In this document: positions 1-10,818 of the stretch, piece by piece | Numbering within the stretch: position 1 is the stretch's first letter | Layout of the letters: each line of letters starts with the position of its first letter | DNA from: Porodaedalea pini | Taxonomy: Eukaryota; Basidiomycota; Agaricomycetes; Hymenochaetales; Hymenochaetaceae | Length of the DNA: 64,000 nt | Assembly (NCBI GenBank): GCA_002794775.1 | Contig: NBAY01000068.1 | Span: 62,001-126,000, forward strand | Direction of reading: 5' to 3' | Translations under genes and position numbers: made by a program | Notes under the pieces: model-generated | Seen by the model: only the letters and a program-made list of their open reading frames with translations | Told to the model about the DNA's origin: nothing | Databases searched by the model: none

Positions 1-1195
1 CACGACGACCTTCATCCGTGATGCGGTAGATAGCCTTAGACGTGCATCGGAATTCACCTTGTTGCTGCAGTGTATGGTACGGCGTCAACAAGGGGAGTAT
101 GGGGATTTTGAAAAAAAGGCACATACCGAGACAGGTGAATTATTAGCGGGCGCACTTCCACGAACAGTGAAGATGATGGCCGAATCGTTACCCTTGCGTT
201 TGTCGCTTACAAGCGAAATCAATCCAAAACGGACAAAATGAGCAGCCATCTCCGCTGCCTCATCGCGACCAACAATAGAGGTGAAATCGCACAGCCATTC
301 CAGTGCGGTGACCGCCTGGAAACAATATTTGTATGCATTTACATTGTTGCGGCCGAGAATACCAGGTTGGCGTTCAGAGACGTCCACCAAAGGAATGCCT
401 TTCGAGCGTTCGTGATACTCCTGCGATGCGTCCAGCGGTACAGTTGCCTCGGGCATGTAGTTCGCGTTTCGACCGGCGAAGCGACGGAAGAGGGCAGTAA
501 CCACGGCTTGGGAAATGATGATCTCGTCGTCAGATGAGCGCCGCTCAAGATGAAGCAGTTTCAAGCAAATCGGCTGGGATGAGAAAACCTTTGCCAGTGG
601 TTCTGCACTGATTCCATTCTTGGATATGAAGCGCTCCAAGACGTGAAGACCTTTCGGAGTAAGGACGAACACACCACGCTCCTTGAACAAGTTCGAGTTC
701 CTGTCGGCCGCGTTTTCGATGAGCCGAGCGTCCATGAAGTGTTGGCACATTGCTTTTGCCATGTCGCGAGTCATCGAGAACGTCGTGGTCGTGGTCGTGG
801 TCACAATGCGCGAAGCGTCGCGCGGATCCGGCCCGCGATTGGACTGCGAGAACTTCAACGCGGCCAAGTTCTGGGCAGCCTCGTCGCTGATCAATAACAC
901 TGTCAGAAAACAATGATGAAAATCGATAAAAAATCAGAGCATACGTAGTGAACGAATTATTGAATGACTTGAAGAATTGCTTGTGCGTGGTCAGGTCAAG
1001 TGAAACGATTAGGGTAGCGAAAAGATCCAGCGTATCCTACAAGAGAAGCACGATGCAACGAGTCAGACGATAAACGGACACGCTATTGCCAACGCATGAG
1101 TGGCCTACCTTGAGAAAAGGCCGTCCACGTTTCGTCGTCTTCATCATATGGGAGGAGGTGCCCTGCCCGGCGCCTTGATGAGTGTCTTCAGGCAT
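1..1195 (-). CDS. Fungal RGS protein (Sst2/FlbA/Thn1 type), 3' end outside window
   Basis: Partial gene whose C-terminal part, where the RGS domain is expected, lies beyond position 1. Exons I can join are 1195-1109, 1036-945, 886-127 and 64-1; the phases agree. The first exon carries basic residues MKTTKRGRPFLK, followed by FATLIVSL, DEAAQNLAALKFSQSNR and RGVFVLTPKGLHVLERF, the conserved N-terminal fungal DEP-type region of Sst2/FlbA regulators. These proteins accelerate GTP hydrolysis on G-alpha subunits and damp pheromone or nutrient signalling at the membrane. A run of threonines (about eight) follows RIV. The start is the first ATG in frame with this conserved block. The family call rests on recognised motifs; the RGS domain itself is not visible here. 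Confidence 0.85.
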
Positions 1196-3888
1196 CGCGT
1201 TGGTGATGTGGTGGGGAAGAATTACGGGGTTGATGGGGAGAGAGAGGGATAGATAGTAAAGATATTGGTAAATGTAGGGAGGAGACCAGATATTAAGAGA
1301 GGTAGAGAGGGCAGAAGACCACTTAGGGCGTTCTTCCCTTCGCCGTCGTCGGTCAAGGAAGGTGTGGAGAGAATGCGAGGTTGGCGGCAAGACGGGAGCC
1401 TTGCGTGCAACGGACTGAAAAGGGCATGCACATTCGCACGGGTTTGTATACGTAATTTCCTCTCACACGCAACATCGAGGCACAAACGCCCAGTTTTCAC
1501 TTCAGTCTTTGTTCTTTCGCCTCCCGAGCCGGCCGAAGTGAGCGGCGCACTAGTACTGTCTTCATATGTATATCGACTTTTGTCGGTTTCACAGCATGCC
1601 TCCGTTACACGTCGTCGACAGATATGTATGTTTAGGTAATCTTCCTCCTGCGTACTCCTCGGAGTCTGCGCTTAAGCTTGTCGTTTCCGCCACGCCCTGT
1701 GCAAGCATCACCGTGTGACAGCCTGATGCGAGGCGTCGCATTTTTTCGATCCTGTACTTTCTACCGGCAGCAGTTAATATTAATATTATTGTCCTATTTT
1801 ACGTTGACCGTCGCCAACGTATGTCGGCTTGCGGGCCGTCCTCCGCAACCACCGCAGATCATATCACAATTAATATTATCAGTCTGCAGTCGTCGTTACT
1901 GACGTTCATTGGGGCCATGGGCCAGAAGCCACCGATGCATATTGGACTACGATTACGCTAGCGATTGAAACTCTCCATCCAAGGTCAAGTCGTCTCGGGT
2001 ACGCAGCGTCCTGGAATAAACTAGCTTCGTAGCAATGCCAGGTACGCGACGAAGGAAGCCTCATCCCCGCATTAATTGGCAGACGTAAACTGGAAGCGCT
2101 GGCAATTGCCGCAAGAGCAAGTCTAATCTCCTCCGATGATATCAATTTATCTATGACTCTCCCCTGCCGAAGCGGCGAGCTCTTCCCGGCCTTCTACGGC
2201 TAGCATCCGCGCCTCATGGACTCGCAGCTCTTCGTCCCAGGTGCATACAACCTCTATCGTGCAAGCTTAAGGTCTTTGTCTACTATGCTTACGTTCGCAC
2301 GGCTCCGATAGCCATAGCCATTACGACCGACATTCAGGACAAACTTGCGGCGTTTCATCTTCTGAAACGCCGGGGCACTGTAATTCATTCGTGTGACGTA
2401 TAAGCTGTGCTGGCTGCTTTTATTGCAAATTTAGACTCTGCAAGTCACGTTCTCGCTTCACCACTTCCATTCATTCATATAAGTGCGACGTCGACCCTGG
2501 AGCCGCCCTGCCCAGCGCACATAAGCTGAAGCACAGACGTTTCGTCTCACATAAACACAACTTGGGCCTGGGATTGGGCTTACATTTGGCAGCACGTTTT
2601 CTCGCTGTATCTTAGCCCGAATCTCCTTTTGGAACATCCGTCATCGGCTTAGTTCAAGCTTGTCGCCAGCCCTACTCGTCGTCTTATTTCGTACTCTCGG
2701 GTGGCTAAACAATTTGAAGGCTAGGCACGCTTGGGCTGCAGAATATCAGCAAGCAGACGTACTCGCGACTGTCGCCACCATCTCTGTTTCTGGCCTGAAC
2801 AGTGTTGAAGGGGATACGGATAAATCACGGGCTTTGCTTGCCCATTTGTTCGCCCGAACTTCGGCTCCGCCGACGGCTTTGCGCTGAGTTATTCAATAGT
2901 GATTTGTCGAAGATGATCATCTGCTCATGTTACCAGCTTATCTAGTGACTAGTCATCAATGGAATAGTCTGTAACCACTGTTCTGCGGCTTGCTTTATTG
3001 AGCACCTTATCTCCTGGTCGTCTGTCTTTCTCCTGATTTTCATAACGTTTTATCGGTCAAGATGTGCTTGTATACTCGGATAATGTCGGAAGCCATACCT
3101 ACACACAAAACACAGTACCGCTTTGTTGGCATGCTCGGCGACTATGGCGCCTTGGGAAACAGCCAGTAAGGTAAGAAGCGCGCTCATTTATTTGACAGCA
3201 TGGAGTTTCAAGCATTTTCCGACACACTTTCGGATAACGGACACGCCCGACCCTTCAATATTCGGGTCCAAGCACTTGAGTCTCCTTCATTCAAGCGATC
3301 ATGAAGAGAAAAGCTCGATATATGTAGTTGTAGCTTGTGACCCCGATGTGGAGCCTGAGCCATCTTATATTGGGCCTTTCTCGCTCTGCGATGATTATAC
3401 TTTAGAGCATTCTTTGAAGACCCGGATTATTATTAGTTGAAGACATGTTGTTAAGGAGGTCATGAAAATTTCATGGAGGATGGACTCACGATATCAGTCG
3501 ATATGCTGCCTTTCTTGGAAGAAGAGGGGGAAAGGGGGGAAGAGGGCGGCATGTTTCGAAGATTTTCATTGCAAGTACATTCAAGTTTCGAGAAAGAAAG
3601 AAAAATTCCTGTGATGTGGATGACCAACAGCTCGATGAGAATGTTCCGTAGCTCAATACAGGATAGTCGATAGACAACCACCATACAGTTATAAGGTGTG
3701 CGGACAGGATACTGCGTGCCCAGACACGCATATGAGCACAAATGCACTTCGGATGTGACCCGATGCATCGTCGATCACGAAAGAGAAGACGCCGGGGCGT
3801 TCCGGCCGCCGGCATCAAGTCGAAGTTCCATCTCAACTCTAGTCTTACGGAGCGTCTGACTTCAAGTCCTTTCCAAGGTGTCAAGAGG
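1196..3888. other. Long stretch without a recognisable gene
   Basis: No open frame here resembles a known family and none joins convincingly to the flanking genes. The longest plus-strand frame, 3123-3440 (105 codons), ends before APM3 and has no domain I recognise. AT-rich inverted stretches occur at 1774-1790 and 1869-1879 (alternating TTAATATTA), and an ACTAGTACT palindrome lies near 1549. The part nearest 1196 would hold the RGS promoter and the part nearest 3888 the APM3 promoter. Confidence 0.5.
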
Positions 3889-5687
3889 ATGGCTATCGAC
3901 GGTCTTATTATTCTGGAACCCAACGGGTGAACATCTCTGCGTTCTTTATGTCTGTCTCGACTCAGTATTCGTTCCTGCAAGGCGTCCAATCATCCAGACC
4001 AACTTCAAGTCTACCTCGCAAGCTTATCCGCTCCTCCACATCGAGGCGTTCAATTATGCACTCGCGGAAACTGAAAGCAGCCAGATAGACCCAGTGCTGT
4101 ATGTCTCTACTGATCAGGGCCCGTCGGTGTGTTGTCACATGGAATGCGGAGGTGGCCTGAGACTGCTGTGTCCAGTCAGCGGAGATGGTGCGTGAGCTTG
4201 TACAATGAAGATTTGTCGAAGCTCTCGGCTCATCCACTGCAGTCGACGCATTGTACGTCTTCGCGTTCATGCAGCTGTTCATTGAGACGCTGCAGGATTA
4301 CCTTGGAGAAGTATCGGGCTCAACATTGCGTGACCATTTTGATATTGTGTATCAAGTGCGTCCTCGCGACTCACAATAACGCATGCTACACAACTGAGTT
4401 TATTAGCTCGTGGAAGAGATGCTCGACAATGGGCACCCTCTGACGACCGAGCGCAGCGCGTTGCGCGATATCGTCCTTCCACCCTCGTTACTCAGTAAAA
4501 TACTCTCAGCGACGGGGGCCTCTCCGCACAAGGCCGGCGCGAACCCATTTGCATCTCCTATACCATGGAGAAAGCTTGGTGTCAAGCATACTAGCAATGA
4601 AATTTTCTTTGACATGTCGGAGGACATGCGCGCGATCGTGGATAAGTAAGCTTCAATATGCCTTCTGACGTCGTGCATCCTCAAACTTATTGCCTGATAG
4701 AAATGGCTCTGTCGTGTCCAGTCAAGTGTGGGGAAGTATTGAGACGAACTCTAAATTATCAGGAACGTGCTTGCCCGTCTTGAAACACTAGTCTGTCTAA
4801 TCTTTGACTGCGGCTTATAGGGATCCCTGATCTTCTGTTGAACTTTGCCGACACCAAGTTCTTACACGACTGTTCGTTTCATCAATGTGTGCGGTAAGAT
4901 GGAGACCACAGTGCGTGATCAAGCTTAGGGTATTCACGGCCAGCGCATTAGATTGCAACGATGGTCGCGCGACAAAGCGCTGTCTTTCGTACCTCCGGAC
5001 GGTCGCTTCGTGCTCATGGATTACCGCTATGCGCCTGCTCCGTCCTCAAGCGTCGTAAGCGCTCGCCAAATCCCCGTGCCTTTCTCCCTCTTGCCGACGA
5101 TCAAGATCGATGAAAATGGCGGTGCGTATTGTTTCTCTGTGAATAGTCTCTCCCCACCGAAAATTCATATCAGCCGCACAGGATCATTCGATTTTACTTT
5201 GACGTCCAGGTTGTCTACTCGCCTCATCGAACGATTGACAGTAGAACTTTTCCTTGGGGATGGCGCGACCGGAGCTAGCTGCATGATCTCATCTGGAGCA
5301 TCATGGGGATTCGATCCAAAGTCTCGTGTATGTTGATAGATCTCGTCTCCTTGTAGACATCGTCTGATCTGCCCAACTTTTGCAGAAGCTGAGGTGGGAA
5401 ATTCTGAAGGCTCCTCAGGGAGCATCTCACACATTGCGCGGCACCTTCACAAGCTCGTCAGTATCTCCCTTTCCCAACGGCTCTCTCTCGGAAGCTAACC
5501 CTTAAAATCTACTCACAGGAAGCCACAACCTCAACTATCAAGGGCTTTCCAAATATCCTTCGAAAATAGTCAGCATACGTTTTCTGGCTTGAAGATTGAG
5601 CAGCTGCGTGTTTCACATGAGACCTATAAGCCGTTTAAAGGTGTGAGGGGACGGTCGTGCGGAGAAATTGAGTGGAGATGGAGATGA
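3889..5687 (+). CDS. APM3: AP-3 adaptor complex mu subunit
   Basis: Medium subunit of the AP-3 clathrin-adaptor-like complex, which sorts cargo from Golgi/endosomes to the vacuole. Exons: 3889-3926, 3982-4187, 4243-4355, 4407-4645, 4701-4762, 4821-4893, 4952-5121, 5182-5327, 5386-5456, 5519-5687. The protein opens MAIDGLIILEPNGRPIIQ and carries the N-terminal longin-like domain, then the mu homology domain with SPIPWRKLGVKHTSNEIFFD, SFVPPDGRF and FLGDGATGASC. It ends in a family-typical GEIEWRWR. Length is as expected for the family. The oddity is the fifth junction: conserved protein sequence requires the exon to end at 4762, but the next two bases are GA, not GT (see findings). The gene is convergent with the ribosomal protein gene about 90 bp away. 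Confidence 0.92.
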
Positions 5688-5777
5688 TTGCTGCGCAGAC
5701 GATAGTATTTTGCGGTGTTGAATAGGTGTATCTACTAGTATAATGTATTGCAACTGTCGCGCCTAATGCCTGACCAA

Positions 5778-6985
5778 CTACACTTGTCTCGCTGCCTGGA
5801 ACTTCTGGTACGTGTCGCTGACCTTTTTCCAGTTCAGAACCGTAAAGAAGCGGCGGACATACTCCTCCTTCCCCCACACACCCAGACCGGCGCTCATCCA
5901 TGCATGCTCGTGTAACGACAAGCAAAAAAGTGGATACAGCTTAGAGCCGATTTGGTGCAGTGCCTTGCGCTGAACGTCGGTGTTGCTTGCATTGGCGGTA
6001 TTTACGTCCCTTACAGACGGATTGCTGTAGCTCACGTTCGCGATGGCAGAGGAATGAAGGGAACGAGCAGGGGTGTTCGGGTTGAGATGCGGGGACGTTG
6101 CACGGATACCGGATACGGGCGAGCTTGGGGACGGCCCATCTTGTAGAGGAGGGAAGATACCAGGAGAAGATGGCGCGCGTTCTGAAGGTTCTAATGACCA
6201 GCTCTGAGGCTGTCTAGCCAAGGTATTCTGCTGCAAATCGGGCCAGATATTACGAGACCGGACGAGCAGTGTACCTGCTCCAAAGGTCGGTACGACCGCT
6301 AAACGCTGTTGTCCATCCGTTACTAGCCAAAGCCAACCTGAAGACACCATGCCCGATGCCGATGCAACAAAGCGTTCTTGAAGCGCGTTTAAGTCGGTGA
6401 ATTGCCGCGTTATAACACCGTTGAGGTCCATAGAAAGCTCCTTCACATTCGGCTCAGCCCCTGGAGGCCTCTGTAGAGTTTAAGAACAAATTAACGACAA
6501 ATCCCGTTAGCAAACGTCGAAGAGCTCTGGACACGATGCAAGAACTTGCCAAATTATCCAAGAAGAAACTGTTGTTTGCGGCAAGGCTAGCGTAGTTGTA
6601 GGTCCGGATCTTCTCTTTGTCGCCTGCAGTATCGATGATGATCTGTAACACCGTTGTTGTTGTCGCATGCGACGTTCCTGCAAGAAACTGAGGTCAGATG
6701 CTCTATTTCATACGCCAAGCGCTCCAGCTCACCTCTTATTTGCTCATTGAGCCTGTCCAATAACCCATCCTGCCATTCCACAACCGTCTTGAGTGCATTT
6801 GGAGGAAGGAAGTCACCGACGCCCTCTTCAATCGGATACTGCAGCTCTCTACGTGTGTGCATGGTGTGCATCGACCTTCTACTTGTGCCAGGCAACGCCG
6901 TTCCGGGAGCATTCCACCTCTTTCTGCGACATCCGCGGGTTGCACGAGTCGATGCTGCCGAGAATTGGCAGCGTAGAGTGTTCAT
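5778..6985 (-). CDS. Mitochondrial small-subunit ribosomal protein with Fe/Mn-SOD fold (mS42/mS43, Rsm26/Mrp1-like)
   Basis: Exons 6985-6733, 6677-6550 and 6470-5778 give about 357 residues. The start has a basic, serine/arginine-rich leader suited to mitochondrial import. The N-terminal SOD-like helical part (YPIEEGVGDFLPPNAL, YNYASLAANNSFFLDNL) and the C-terminal part (LHEHAWMSAGLGVWGKEEY, RRFFTVLNWKKV) are recognisable, with a low-complexity Ser/Pro insert between them. The expected metal-binding His of the NHSFF motif is Asn here (ANNSFF), and the Asp of the DxWEHAY motif is replaced, so it is a structural ribosomal protein rather than an active dismutase. Intron 2 begins GCAAGT, a GC-AG intron. 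Which of the two yeast paralogs it matches cannot be decided by eye. Confidence 0.85.
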
Positions 6986-7162
6986 AGTGCACAAAGAAGG
7001 AAGTGACGCGCCTTAACACTTGAAAAAGTTGGCCGCAAGAAAAGAAAAGTCGCTGATCCTTTTTTTTGGCGGTATTTGACAGCACAGCCACCGGCTTCTC
7101 TCCACGTCACGGATTCGGAAGACACGACGCGCAGTAATTCGAGTTAGACGCGTTCTACAACC

Positions 7163-7678
7163 ATGGCAGCGCCCAAAAGTACCAACACATCATCACCGGC
7201 AGTGTCTTCAACGAAAGCATCGAGCACAACGCTTAGTCCAGCTGTCCAGTCGCTCTGGAAGTCGTACAATGCAGACACCTCACCCCGGCTGAAGCTGGTT
7301 GACGCCTTCTTGGTGTTCATCATGCTCTCTGGCATTGCGCAGTTTCTATATTGCGTTCTTGTCACCAACTTCCCTTTCAATGCCTTCCTTGCTGGGTACG
7401 TTCTCTCGTGGTCCGCTCGACTTGTAAATAGCTGATAGGGCTCTACTCGACTACAGCTTCGCTAGTTCTGTCGGCCAATTCGTTTTGACGGCATCCCTTC
7501 GTTCACAAGTCAACCCCGAAAACAAGCAGAGCTTCTCAGACGTCTCGCCAGACAGGTAAGTTGCATCAGCTCTCCTTTGCGTACATTCTCTTAGCTTATT
7601 TGTTGATTTAGGGCTTTCGCAGACTTCGCATTTGGTTCCATTGTTCTTCATTTCTTTGTATTCAACTTCTTAGGATGA
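7163..7678 (+). CDS. OST2: Oligosaccharyltransferase subunit Ost2/DAD1
   Basis: Small membrane subunit of the ER oligosaccharyltransferase that transfers glycan to Asn of nascent proteins. Exons 7163-7395, 7457-7555 and 7612-7678 give 132 residues. After a Ser/Thr-rich cytosolic leader come the DAD1 blocks LKLVDAFLVFIMLSGIAQFLYC, NFPFNAFLAGF, VGQFVLTASLR and the invariant end DFAFGSIVLHFFVFNFLG, covering three membrane segments. Length and C-terminus match the family exactly. It is convergent with the DUF1748 gene about 200 bp downstream. Confidence 0.97.
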
Positions 7679-7878
7679 GGTTGCGAAAGACGGACAATAA
7701 GATATATTGCAGACGAGTTTCCTTATTGACAGTTGCATTAATGTACACTGTGAGGCGAGATCGATACTAATTGGTGGATATAAATATGTGGACATGCATA
7801 TGGCTCTAACTGCAACGCAAGACTCACACCAAATAAAATACAGAGAACCCAGAGGACGCGATAGAGACGCCCGGCAAC

Positions 7879-8340
7879 TCAATGCTTTCTCTCGAAGGAT
7901 GATGATCGCTAGGGAGAAAGCATGTTAGAGGGAACAATGAAAATCAAATGACGAAAGGGGCTTACGCCAAAGACAACCACAGCAAAATCAAAGGCGTATT
8001 CTCCTGGAGCGAAACAAAAGGGTCCAGATTTGCGAGGAGCTTCAAATGCGTGACACATACCCATTTCTAGATAGGACCTTATAAGCTCTGTATGCAGTCG
8101 ACGTTGGAGTCTGTAGATCATTGCTATCAAGAGGAGTTAGGTTACTCACGTCGCATATCTTTGTTGGGTATTTGTGCCAGGGCAGGACTGCATATAAAAT
8201 GAAGATGCACATATTGTCAATAGAATAGCACTGTGAAAAGGAAAGTAGACGTACGTCAGTCCCGTAGAACGCTTCACGCCAGCGAGGAAGGCAGATATGA
8301 GGAGAGCGTCGAAACCCAGGTGAACGAGTTTTCCGAACAT
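7879..8340 (-). CDS. DUF1748 family small fungal protein
   Basis: Five short exons (8340-8255, 8187-8150, 8123-8061, 8003-7966, 7908-7879) give 84 residues. The opening MFGKLVHLGFDALLISAFLAGVKRSTGLT is the hallmark of DUF1748, a conserved fungal family with one hydrophobic segment. The middle IRSYLEMG and end YAFDFAVVVFG plus a short charged tail also fit. The start chosen is the family ATG although the frame stays open upstream. Function is unknown to me. A LINE has inserted about 150 bp upstream of this start, in the region that should hold the promoter. Confidence 0.85.
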
Positions 8341-8487
8341 GACTTTGATGGATCGTGCAGTGCGCTCAAGATGACCGAGGAACGGAGTGCGGAATGTATA
8401 GAGCACTGTCTTGTCTAAGGATGCGAGGCGGCCCTTATGGCTTGAGATGAGTTGAAACTTGTGGAAGGGTTCTGTCGATACACGCTC

Positions 8488-8498
8488 TTAAGAAACAC
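8488..8498. repeat. Left copy of LINE target-site duplication
   Basis: TTAAGAAACAC, identical to the 11 bases at 14815-14825. The two copies sit immediately outside the LINE boundaries deduced from its ORFs, the expected product of target-primed reverse transcription. Confidence 0.85.
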
Positions 8499-8566
8499 TT
8501 AACCTCTTACCACCATCATCTCGACCGTGGGAAAGACTTTATCTGTACAGCTTACAGTCTCTAACG

Positions 8567-10818
8567 ATGGCGCCGCCCCCTAACGCGAAGCCACCGAGTC
8601 TTCATAAAACCAAATCGCTCAGATCCTTAGGCAACATCAAGGATCCCACTAAATGTGACGAGTGTAAATACGAATTGCCTCATCACAGTCGCTCGTGTGT
8701 CTCTGGCGCGGCGAAACTCTGCAGCAAATGCGGACGCGACTCGACATACAACCACAGCTCTGCTGTTTGCGACCTTTCTGCGAAAAACATCGCCGACTGG
8801 TCTCCAGATGTTGAAGCGGACATGTATGCCGCCGCTCTCCGTAAACAAGGGGATCTCCCCCCTACTCCGGAAATTCTCTCTCAACAGTCGCTTAAGCGTT
8901 CTCCATCCGAGGACGAACACCAGGCGCGTGAAGCCCCTAGTAACCCCGCCACAATCGGACAAATCCCAGACGACAAGGACGCCATGGACGCTGAGGACGA
9001 CTTGTATGTAAACTCTCAACCCCCCCAAGTCGACATCGATCCCATCGATATCGACAACGAGGACCCGGAAATTGCCGAAGAAGTCAACCGAAAGGCTCTC
9101 GAGCTCGCGGATGGTTCGGTCCGCGACCTCTGCAACCTTATCTCGCAGGACCTCTGGAAGTCAGAGACTCCTTTTCAGAACGACCCCGCACGCATGGGAC
9201 GCTATATGGCTAGCATCGCATCCTCTCTTTGCTTTTGGATTAACCGTTCTAATATGCTCGACGAGGAAACTCAACGAGAAAATTATGCTAACACTGCTAT
9301 CAACAGCTTTCAGACCGCTTTTAAGATCCACTCGCCTTATTGCAAAAACATTTTCGACAACATTTATTGGAGCCCTCAGGACATCCGCGAAGAACATATT
9401 TCGGACGAACTTACGAACATGTCCCGTTCTATCTCCTCTCTTTTATCTATGGTCTCATCTTTAACCGAAAAAACTACTAAACTCGAAAAACAGGCTCAAA
9501 ACACCACAAAACCTAAAGTATCCTTCTCAGCTAACGCTCCCATAGACAAGAAATACTTGCTGGAGCCCCTAGGCGCTCGTTTTACCCACGACCCTTCCCC
9601 CCGCCCCCCCCCGGTTGTTAAACAACGCGTGCCACCCCCCAAAGGCGGACGCACAGAATACGAAGCGGCTATGGCCAAAACCCGTGTCCCAGGTTCAGGC
9701 TATCGCATGGATACTCAAGGCACAATTCACGCACCGGACGGATACATGCACTCGGAACATAACGCCCCCCGCCCAGGATTAACAACTACTATATACCCTC
9801 CCCCGGTTCAGTCCGTCGGAACGGATAACGACGGATACACTACGGTCACGTACGCCAAGGCAGCGCAGAAAAGGCCCAAACAGGTCCCTACCAAAGTCAC
9901 GAGACCTACCACTGACCACCCTGACGGGGAGGTCACCACTATGCCTATGAACCGAGCTAACGGCTCGGTCAATACCCGTATTTGCAATGTTAAACGCGTA
10001 TACTTCTCTCTCCCAGACAATCTCGCTGTTCGTCCCCTCCCTAACGCAATTAAAAATACTGTTCGTTCGGGCCTTAAGGGCTCCGCTGATTTCAAGCATC
10101 TCGTCATCCTCAACGTCGAGTATACTTCTAATGGCAATTTATGCATTTCCTTCACCAATATTTGCGCCGATTTTGATTCTAACTTCGCGTCCCTCGCTTC
10201 CCTTCTTAACCATGTTATTAACATCAGTGGGGCGAGAGTTTTCACCCCTTCTCCCCAGTTCAAACTCGTCATCCCAGCCGTTCTGGTTTTCGACAAAAAC
10301 ACCAACCTCCTCTACACCCAAGGGGATTTACTGGAGGAGTTGTCTTCTCTTCCACAATTCACCAACCAAGAGTTCCTTTACCCCCCCCCCCCCCCCCCCC
10401 CCCCCGATTCATGGCGTCCATCGAGCGCCTGAACACCCTGGACTTTTGTAACGTTTCCGTTATCCTCAAAGATACTAACCATCTCGCGTTTGACCACTTT
10501 TTCCTCCATGACAACCGCAATATCCCAGTCTTCGGTGTCATCCGACACCTAGAGGAGATGCGGGCCAGACCTACCATTTCCCAGTGCGACAATTGTCATC
10601 GCCTGGGACACCCCTCCACCAAGTGTCGCTCAGTGGCACGTTGCGCCATTTGCTCCGAACCACACCGCACGGCCGTGCACGTCGCAAGATGTGCCCCTTG
10701 CACTGCTGCCAATAACCTTGCGTGTCAACATTTCGCACATTGTATTAATTGCCAAGGCGATCATAATGCCAGGTCTTCCACCTGTCCTGCCCGATGCAAT
10801 TATCGACCCCCATTTTAA
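8567..10818 (+). CDS. LINE ORF1, gag-like nucleic-acid-binding protein (frame change in a C25 run)
   Basis: The frame from 8567 encodes an N-terminal Cys/His cluster (CDECKYELPHHSRSC and CSKCGRDSTYNHSSAVC), an acidic middle and a proline-rich stretch, and ends at 10432 just after a run of 25 C. The frame opened in the other phase after the run (MASIERLNTLDFCNVSVILK to CNYRPPF, stop at 10816-10818) carries the retroelement zinc knuckle CDNCHRLGHPSTKC (C-x2-C-x4-H-x4-C) and two more Cys/His groups. In related elements these are the C-terminus of a single ORF1. So ORF1 is either split by a slippage mutation or read through by frameshifting. It would bind element RNA. Confidence 0.8.
10381..10405 (+). 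repeat. Homopolymer of 25 C inside LINE ORF1
   Basis: Uninterrupted poly-C following TTTA. It encodes polyproline in the upstream frame and separates the ORF1 body from its zinc-knuckle frame. Such runs change length easily by polymerase slippage and are also prone to sequencing error. Confidence 0.95.

Noticed and set aside
3123..3440. 105-codon plus-strand frame upstream of APM3
   Set aside because: No family resemblance and no splice linkage to APM3, which has its own conserved start at 3889.
8627..9028. 133-codon antisense frame at the start of LINE ORF1
   Set aside because: Opposite to the Cys/His coding region; its composition follows from the sense frame.
9808..10305. 165-codon antisense frame in LINE ORF1
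   Set aside because: Mirror of the real ORF1 frame; no conserved features.
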